From assembly GCF_000237805.1 (NCBI RefSeq), contig NZ_CM001376.1, positions 1,416,349-1,480,348 of the forward strand: a stretch of 64,000 nucleotides of DNA, in the 5' to 3' direction. Every line of letters begins with the position of its first letter. The stretch's first letter is position 1. Source of the stretch: Jonquetella anthropi DSM 22815 (GTDB lineage: Bacteria; Synergistota; Synergistia; Synergistales; Dethiosulfovibrionaceae). A program made the position numbers and the translations under genes. This document shows positions 59,095 to 64,000 of this stretch, piece by piece. The notes beneath the pieces were generated by a model. The model did no database searches. It was not told the DNA's origin and saw only the letters and a list, made by a program, of their open reading frames with translations.

Positions 59095-59913
59095 TCACTC
59101 ACGCTCCTGACCCGTTCGGGCCGATAACTCGAATACCAACGCCTTCCGGGCGCGGCAGCTCATACAGAAGTTTTTAGAGGACCACAGCCCTGCCAACTTC
59201 CCGCTCAGACGGCCGATATGCCGATCAAGCGAAAACGCCCGGCACTCGCCGCCGCTGCATGACCAGCGGGCAATCTGCCCGGCGGCTTCAAGCTCTTTGG
59301 CCTCGCACTCGCTCCCCTGCCAGCCGACGGCCATCAGTCCGTCGAGAAGCCTCAGCTCGTCCCACAGGCATTCCAGTTTGCCGTGCAGCTCTTCAAGGGA
59401 GCCGTCGTTGACGACGACCCAGTCGCTTTTACTTTTTCGATCGCCGTCGGGCGAAAAAAACGCTTCCCGGCGGCTAAGTTCCGCCTCGTCCAGCCCGCGG
59501 CCGGCGTTCCGCTCTCCCCGCCGCGTCAAAGGCGCGGCCACGTAGATGACGCCTTGGCACCACCACGGCAGGCCGCTCTCAAAAAGAAGCGGGATTTCGA
59601 CGACCGCTATGCCGTTCGCCGGAAGGGAGCGTTCGATTTCGGCTCTCACCGGCGGGTGAATCAGGCCGCACAGTTTTGCCTGCTCGTCCGGGCTGGCGAA
59701 AGCTCGGCGGGCCAACGCGGCTCGGTCAAGCCGGCCGTTTGAAACCACGTTGCTCCCCCAAAGGCGGCGGGCCCGTTCGAGGATTTCTTCCCTCTCCCAC
59801 ACCCGATCGGCTATCCGATCGGCGCTCAGAGTCGCAGCGCCGCGGCCCCCAAACCACGCGAGCGCCGTCGACTTACCAGCGCCGACTTGGCCGGTTAAAC
59901 CGATAGCCAACAC
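59095..59913 (-). CDS. coaE: dephospho-CoA kinase with a cysteine-rich C-terminal extension
   Basis: A 272-residue protein. The first 200 residues are CoaE, the last step of coenzyme A synthesis: P-loop LTGQVGAGKSTALAWF near residues 6-21, ADRIADRVW, and LIHPPVRAEI with VVEIPLLFESGL. CoaE proteins usually end near residue 200. Here about 70 further residues carry SECEAKE, CSGGEC and FCMSCRARKAL, five to six cysteines in zinc-binding-like spacing (C-x4-C and C-x2-C). GTG start with GGAGGTGA, overlapping the helicase gene by 41 bp. Confidence 0.93.
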   Translation of the reverse strand: MLAIGLTGQVGAGKSTALAWFGGRGAATLSADRIADRVWEREEILERARRLWGSNVVSNGRLDRAALARRAFASPDEQAKLCGLIHPPVRAEIERSLPANGIAVVEIPLLFESGLPWWCQGVIYVAAPLTRRGERNAGRGLDEAELSRREAFFSPDGDRKSKSDWVVVNDGSLEELHGKLECLWDELRLLDGLMAVGWQGSECEAKELEAAGQIARWSCSGGECRAFSLDRHIGRLSGKLAGLWSSKNFCMSCRARKALVFELSARTGQERE

Positions 59914-61840
59914 TGGGCCTCACCTCCCCAAAGTCAAATTCGTCCCGAAGGTCGGGGGCAATTTCTGCTAAAAACCGCGACGGCCTTTGAGTCGTCGTCG
60001 AGCCAAAGAGGCGCCGCTCCCGAACCCGCGTCAGGATCAGCCGCTCCTGCGCCCGGGTCATGCCCACGTAGCACAGCCGACGCTCTTCCTCGATCTCTGC
60101 CGGGTCGTCGGACGACCGGCTGTGAGGGAAGATCCCCTCTTCCAAGCCGATCATGAACACCAGCGGGAACTCCAGTCCCTTGGCGCCGTGGAGCGTCGAC
60201 AGGTTGATCCCCTGACCGCCCGAGTCCCGGTCCGCGTCGGTGTACAGCGCGGCTTGGGCCAAGAGTTCCGGCAGCGAGTCGCCGTCGCCGGCTAGAGACA
60301 GAATTTCCATCACGTTGTCGTACCGGTCTTCCCAGCCGGCCGGGTCGATTTTCTGCAGGACCGTCTCATAGCCAATCCGCATGAGGATCACGTCCAGCGC
60401 GCGTTTGAGATCGCCGCCGCACCCGAGAATCTCGCCCATCGCGCCGGCCAGCTGGCGGGCTCCGGCAGCGCCCTGCCCGGAAAGCTCCGCCCCGGTCTGT
60501 GCCACCGCCGCCCAAACGTCGGCCGGGTCAGCAGTCCGGTGAGACAGCAGGTACGCGTCCAGCTTGTCCAGTGACCGAGGGCCGAGCCCGCGCGTCGGAA
60601 GGTTGCCCACCCGATCGAGCGACGCCCGGTCGTACGGGTTGAGCGCCAGCCGAAGGTAGCTCAGCACGTCCCGAACCTCGCGCCGGTCAAAAAAGCCCTG
60701 ACCGCGCACCACTTGGTAAGGCAGGTTGTGGCTGAGAAGCGACTCTTCAATCCGGCGGCTGAGGGCGTTCATTCGGTACAGGATCGCCACGTCGCTCGCC
60801 CGGTAGCCGGAGGACAGGAACCGTTCGATTTCCGTCGTGATCAGCTCGGCCTCGTCGTCGCTCGTCGGACAGTTCCAGACTTGAGGCTTGGCGCCCTGCT
60901 CCCGGTCGGTCCACAGGTTCTTCTCCCGCCGGTCAAAGTTGTGGGATATCAGCGAGTTGGCCGCCTCGAGAATGCCCCCAGTTGAGCGGTAATTCTGTTC
61001 CAACAGCATGACCGACGCGCCGGGAAAGTCGCGTTCAAAGTTCATAATCATGCTCATGTCGGCGCCGCGCCAGCCGTAAATCGACTGATCCGGGTCTCCG
61101 ACGGCCGTCAGATTCGCGCCGCCTGACGCCAGCAGGCGCATGAGCCGGTATTGGGCCGCGTTCACGTCCTGATACTCGTCCACCAGTACCCAGTCGAGCG
61201 CCTTCTGCTCCCGCTCCTTCACCTCGGGGAACCTCGTCAGAAGCTCCAACGGAAGGGCGATCAGGTCGTCGAAGTCCCACGCGCCGCGGGACTTGAGCAA
61301 CCCGTCGTACCGCTCGTACAGCGGGCCGACGATCGACTTCATCGGGGAATTGTCGAACGCCCCCAGCCCGGCGCCCGAGTTCTTCGCCTTAGAAATCGTC
61401 TCCAGCACCCACGCGGGCGTGTACTGCTCCGGGTCTAAGTTCAGCGCTTCCAAAACGGCCTTGGCCGCCGAAAGGGAGTCGGCCCGGTCGTAGACGACGC
61501 ACTGGGGCGGATAGCCAAGCTGTTCGAGCTGAGCGCGGCTGCGGAAAAGCATCTGCAGTCCGAACGAGTGAAAGGTCCGAACTTGCAGACCGGCCAAATT
61601 TTCTCCCAGCGACGCGGTCAGGCGGTCCAGCATCTCCCGGGCCGCCTTGTTGGTAAACGTCACGGCCAAAATCCGCCAAGGCTTCACGCGCTGCGCGTCA
61701 ATCAGCCACGCTATTTTTCGGGTCAGCACCCGCGTCTTGCCGCTTCCCGCGCCGGCCAGAATCAGCTGACGCTTGCCCAGGTAGACGACCGCTTCTTTTT
61801 GGGCGTCGTTCAGCCCCTTCAGCCACGCCGACTCGTCCAT
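59873..61840 (-). CDS. UvrD/PcrA-type ATP-dependent DNA helicase
   Basis: A 655-residue superfamily 1A 3'-5' helicase. Walker A ILAGAGSGKTRVLT is at 27-40. VDEYQDVNAAQYRLMRLLA, GDPDQSIYGWRGAD, LEQNYRST, and near the end LSTLHGAKGLEFP and VGMTRAQERL follow. It acts in repair and replication restart. It is shorter than E. coli UvrD and lacks part of the C-terminal tail. I place the start at ATG 61840, which has AAAGGAG 8 nt upstream; an upstream ATG at 61894 overlaps the terminator. Confidence 0.93.
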   Translation of the reverse strand: MDESAWLKGLNDAQKEAVVYLGKRQLILAGAGSGKTRVLTRKIAWLIDAQRVKPWRILAVTFTNKAAREMLDRLTASLGENLAGLQVRTFHSFGLQMLFRSRAQLEQLGYPPQCVVYDRADSLSAAKAVLEALNLDPEQYTPAWVLETISKAKNSGAGLGAFDNSPMKSIVGPLYERYDGLLKSRGAWDFDDLIALPLELLTRFPEVKEREQKALDWVLVDEYQDVNAAQYRLMRLLASGGANLTAVGDPDQSIYGWRGADMSMIMNFERDFPGASVMLLEQNYRSTGGILEAANSLISHNFDRREKNLWTDREQGAKPQVWNCPTSDDEAELITTEIERFLSSGYRASDVAILYRMNALSRRIEESLLSHNLPYQVVRGQGFFDRREVRDVLSYLRLALNPYDRASLDRVGNLPTRGLGPRSLDKLDAYLLSHRTADPADVWAAVAQTGAELSGQGAAGARQLAGAMGEILGCGGDLKRALDVILMRIGYETVLQKIDPAGWEDRYDNVMEILSLAGDGDSLPELLAQAALYTDADRDSGGQGINLSTLHGAKGLEFPLVFMIGLEEGIFPHSRSSDDPAEIEEERRLCYVGMTRAQERLILTRVRERRLFGSTTTQRPSRFLAEIAPDLRDEFDFGEVRPSVGYRFNRPSRRW

Positions 61841-61862
61841 CAGCAACGCTCCTTTTGACTCG

Positions 61863-61891
61863 AAAAAAGGGAGGGCACAGGCCCTCCCTTT
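61863..61891 (-). terminator. terminator after hpf
   Basis: An 11-bp perfect stem AAAGGGAGGGC / GCCCTCCCTTT (61866-61876 with 61881-61891) is followed on the minus strand by TTTTTCGAG. It separates hpf from the helicase operon. Confidence 0.85.
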
Positions 61892-61906
61892 CATTGACTT
61901 GTTTGC

Positions 61907-62455
61907 TCAGGCCCGGATCTTCAGCAGGCCATAGCCGCCCGCCTCGCGGCGGTAAACCAGCGCCGGATGCCCGGAGTCTGTGTCCACAAAGATGAAGAAC
62001 GAGTGACCCAGAAGCTCCATCTGCAGCGCCGCTTCCTTGGCCGTCATCGGGTGAGGCTCGACGACCTTCTCCCGTTCGATTCGGACGCCCGAGTAGCTGC
62101 TCTCCGGCTCGGCCTGCGCCGCAGTGTCCTCGTACCCAAACGACACGTCGTGAGCCTTCAGCTGAGCGCGGTCAATCAGGTACTCTTTGTGACGGCGGAT
62201 ACGGCGCTCCAGGACCTTGAGGGCCAGATCAAACGCCTTGCGCAGGTCCGGATCCCGCTGTTCGCCCCGGAGGACGACGCCATTCGCGTCGGCGGTAATC
62301 TCTACTGTCACAAAGTCTTTTTTATCAGTTTTCACCGCCACCTGCATGTCCAAGATCCGGGAGAAAAATTTCTCCATCCGCCCCAGCTTGCCTTCCATGT
62401 ACTCTTTCATCTCGGCAGGAATCTTTGCATTGTGCGTGGTGAATCGAATATCCAT
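61907..62455 (-). CDS. hpf: ribosome hibernation promoting factor, long form
   Basis: A 182-residue HPF/RaiA. The N-terminal ribosome-binding domain (about 1-100) starts MDIRFTTHNAKIPAEMKEY; a linker rich in Glu and Ser follows, then a C-terminal dimerisation domain (MTAKEAALQMELLGHSFFIF, ending YRREAGGYGLLKIR). Long HPF brings ribosomes together as 100S dimers in stationary phase. Two ATGs adjoin (62458 and 62455) with AAGGAGG 5 or 8 nt upstream; the second gives the usual family start. Confidence 0.95.
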   Translation of the reverse strand: MDIRFTTHNAKIPAEMKEYMEGKLGRMEKFFSRILDMQVAVKTDKKDFVTVEITADANGVVLRGEQRDPDLRKAFDLALKVLERRIRRHKEYLIDRAQLKAHDVSFGYEDTAAQAEPESSYSGVRIEREKVVEPHPMTAKEAALQMELLGHSFFIFVDTDSGHPALVYRREAGGYGLLKIRA

Positions 62456-62651
62456 CATTCCATCCTCCTTCCGCAGGTTCTGCTGCAGGTAAAGAACCAA
62501 GTTTCCTTTACCTTTAACTGTATTGTATCACATTGGCAAATTATCACGCCCGCGTCAAAACGACAGCGAAGCCGCGACGTTTTTCGCCTAGCTTTTTTAG
62601 CTGGGGTCTGTTTAAATAGATTTATCACAATGCCTTCAGGAGATGATTTCT

Positions 62652-63839
62652 TTGGAGCTTTCAAAGCGTGCACGGAACCTTCAGCCTTCGGCGACGTTAG
62701 CCGTGTCGGCCAGAGCGGCCGAACTCAAGCGGCAGGGACGCCCGGTCATTTCGTTTGGCGCCGGCGAGCCGGACTTCGACTCCCCCGACGCGGTGAAAAA
62801 GGCCGGACACGACGCGATAGAGTCGGGCAAGACCCACTACACGCCCAACCCAGGAACGCCTGAGCTGCGAGAGGCCGTCTGCGTCGATTACTCCCACCGG
62901 TTTGGCTTGGACTACGCGCCCTCAGAAGTGCTGGTCGGAAGCGGCGCAAAGCCGTTGATCTACTGCGCTCTGGCCGCGCTGCTTGACGACGGCGACGAGG
63001 TGATTCTCCCCGTCCCGGCTTGGGTAAGCTACGTGGAGCAGATCAAGCTCTGCGGCGGCAAGGCCGTCTTGGTGGAGACCGGCGACACGAACCACCTGCC
63101 GTTGGCCGATCGGCTCGAAGCGGCCGTCACGCCCCGAAGCAAGTGCATTCTCATCAACAGCCCGAATAACCCGACAGGCGCCGTGTACGACGAGGAGACA
63201 CTGAAGGCCATCGCCAGCTTGGCGCTTCGCCACGACCTCGTCATCATCAACGACGAGATTTACGAGCAGCTCGTCTATGAAGGCGCGTACTCCCAGATCG
63301 TCAAGACCTGCCCGGAGGTCAAAGACCGGACGATCAACGTCAACGGCGTGAGCAAGGCTTTCGCCATGACGGGCTGGAGAATCGGCTTCGCCCTCGGCCC
63401 GGCGAAAATCATCAAGGCCATGGCAGGCATTCAGGGACACCTGAACTCCTGCGCCTGCTCGGTGTCTCAGGCGGCCGCCCTTGGCGGACTTCAAAACGCC
63501 CAGGCCGACGTGGCCGTCATGCGGCAGGCGTTCAGCGCCCGCCGACAGCTGGTGTTCGACCTGCTGGCCAAGATCCCCGGCGTCTCGTTCGTCCGGCCCA
63601 AGGGGGCTTTCTACGTCCTCGTGGACCTGAAAAACTTTCTCGGCAAGCGGCGCGGCGATGTGATACTGACCGACGACGCGGCGTTTTGCTCCGACCTTTT
63701 AGAGTATGCCAACGTAGCTGCCACGCCGGGCAGCGCGTTCTTCGCGCCCGGCACAATGCGGCTGTCCTACGCCAACTCGGAGGAAGATATCCGCGAAGGG
63801 CTCAAGCGCTTGGCGTCCTACGTGGCGTCTCTCCAATAA
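62652..63839 (+). CDS. aspartate-type PLP-dependent aminotransferase
   Basis: A 395-residue class I/II aminotransferase of the bacterial Ib aspartate aminotransferase type. It has SFGAGEPDFDSPDAVKKAGH, the substrate-side INSPNNPTGAVYDE, INDEIYEQLVYEG, and the PLP lysine in NGVSKAFAMTGWRIGF, with RLSYANSEEDI near the end. An ATG at 62643 directly abuts AGGAG; the TTG at 62652 has it 9 nt upstream and gives the usual MELSKRARNLQPS start, so I prefer it. Divergent from hpf. Confidence 0.95.
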   Translation: MELSKRARNLQPSATLAVSARAAELKRQGRPVISFGAGEPDFDSPDAVKKAGHDAIESGKTHYTPNPGTPELREAVCVDYSHRFGLDYAPSEVLVGSGAKPLIYCALAALLDDGDEVILPVPAWVSYVEQIKLCGGKAVLVETGDTNHLPLADRLEAAVTPRSKCILINSPNNPTGAVYDEETLKAIASLALRHDLVIINDEIYEQLVYEGAYSQIVKTCPEVKDRTINVNGVSKAFAMTGWRIGFALGPAKIIKAMAGIQGHLNSCACSVSQAAALGGLQNAQADVAVMRQAFSARRQLVFDLLAKIPGVSFVRPKGAFYVLVDLKNFLGKRRGDVILTDDAAFCSDLLEYANVAATPGSAFFAPGTMRLSYANSEEDIREGLKRLASYVASLQ

Positions 63840-63854
63840 AAGCTTTTCAACAAC

Positions 63855-63905
63855 AAAGGAGCCGAAGGCCTGCGATGCAGTCCTTCGGCTCCTTTTATTT
63901 TTTTA
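63855..63905 (+). terminator. terminator after the aminotransferase gene
   Basis: A 14-bp stem AAAGGAGCCGAAGG / CCTTCGGCTCCTTT (63855-63868 with 63882-63895) is followed by TATTTTTTT. Confidence 0.9.
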
Positions 63906-63910
63906 CCCCG

Positions 63911-64000
63911 TCAAGGCCGGTCCGGCCTGTTGGCCGTCTCGTCGAACCACCCGTTCAGGCGTCTCAGGTACTCAGCCTTCGTCAGCCGGGGCGTGAAGTC
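63911..64000 (-). CDS. C-terminal end of an unidentified gene (cut by window edge)
   Basis: The reverse strand is open from base 64000 to TGA at 63913-63911, encoding DFTPRLTKAEYLRRLNGWF and ten more residues. It stops just behind the convergent terminator, where a gene end is expected. Too short to assign. Confidence 0.45.
   Translation of the reverse strand, partial: DFTPRLTKAEYLRRLNGWFDETANRPDRP

Noticed and set aside
1-64000. tRNA, rRNA, transposase or prophage genes
   Set aside because: I looked in all intergenic gaps and at gene products and saw none; the XRE/ImmA pair alone is not enough to call a prophage.

Overview
The window reads as chromosome of a moderately high-GC, Gram-negative-type anaerobe. 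My best guess is the phylum Synergistota (Synergistetes). The reasons are a DUF3798 periplasmic protein, a paired B12-binding radical SAM and DUF2344 module next to RNase G, a combined mre/mrdA/min/rodA operon, a long bacterial alpha-2-macroglobulin and many Sel1-repeat secreted proteins. This is inference from gene content; no rRNA or tRNA is present to settle it.

Layout. 1-5.4 kb: a LysR regulator cut by the window edge, an XRE regulator with an ImmA/IrrE-type metallopeptidase, an RpiR/SIS regulator, two tandem UPF0173 metallo-beta-lactamase-fold genes (the second has lost most metal ligands) and a DUF3798 protein. 5.5-27.3 kb: one almost gap-free minus-strand run of 19 genes from recJ down to rsmI: recJ, rel, dtd, an MBL hydrolase, radC, mreBCD, mrdA, minCDE, rodA, the radical SAM/DUF2344 pair, rng, smc, trmN6 and rsmI. 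It joins cell elongation, septum placement, chromosome segregation, RNA processing and stringent response. 27.3-36.5 kb: a LapA-like membrane protein, a nitroreductase, mnmE, a divergent split chromate transporter pair and a 1755-residue alpha-2-macroglobulin without its thioester cysteine.

36.6-47.1 kb: a complete type I-C CRISPR-Cas locus. The minus-strand operon is cas3-cas5c-cas8c(-cas11c)-cas7c-cas4-cas1-cas2, followed by a leader and an array of 23 identical 32-nt repeats. The small subunit Cas11c appears to start inside cas8c behind a perfect ribosome-binding site, and cas4 has no normal start codon in the expected place. On the far side of cas3 lies a second, decayed mini-array in the opposite orientation, woven into a segmental duplication that carries a dead fragment of the neighbouring ADP-ribosylglycohydrolase gene. 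This is the most unusual structure in the window.

47.2-52 kb: ADP-ribosylglycohydrolase, an M19 dipeptidase, an unrecognised protein, an MBL hydrolase and an amidohydrolase. 52-56 kb: four Sel1-repeat secreted paralogues, of which one is broken by an extra A in a poly-A run inside the signal peptide, one by an in-frame amber codon, and one has grown by near-identical 108-nt tandem units. 56.3-64 kb: tag, a class IV aminotransferase, surE, a site-2 protease, coaE with a cysteine-rich extension, a UvrD/PcrA helicase, hpf and an aspartate-type aminotransferase, then the tail of a gene leaving the window.
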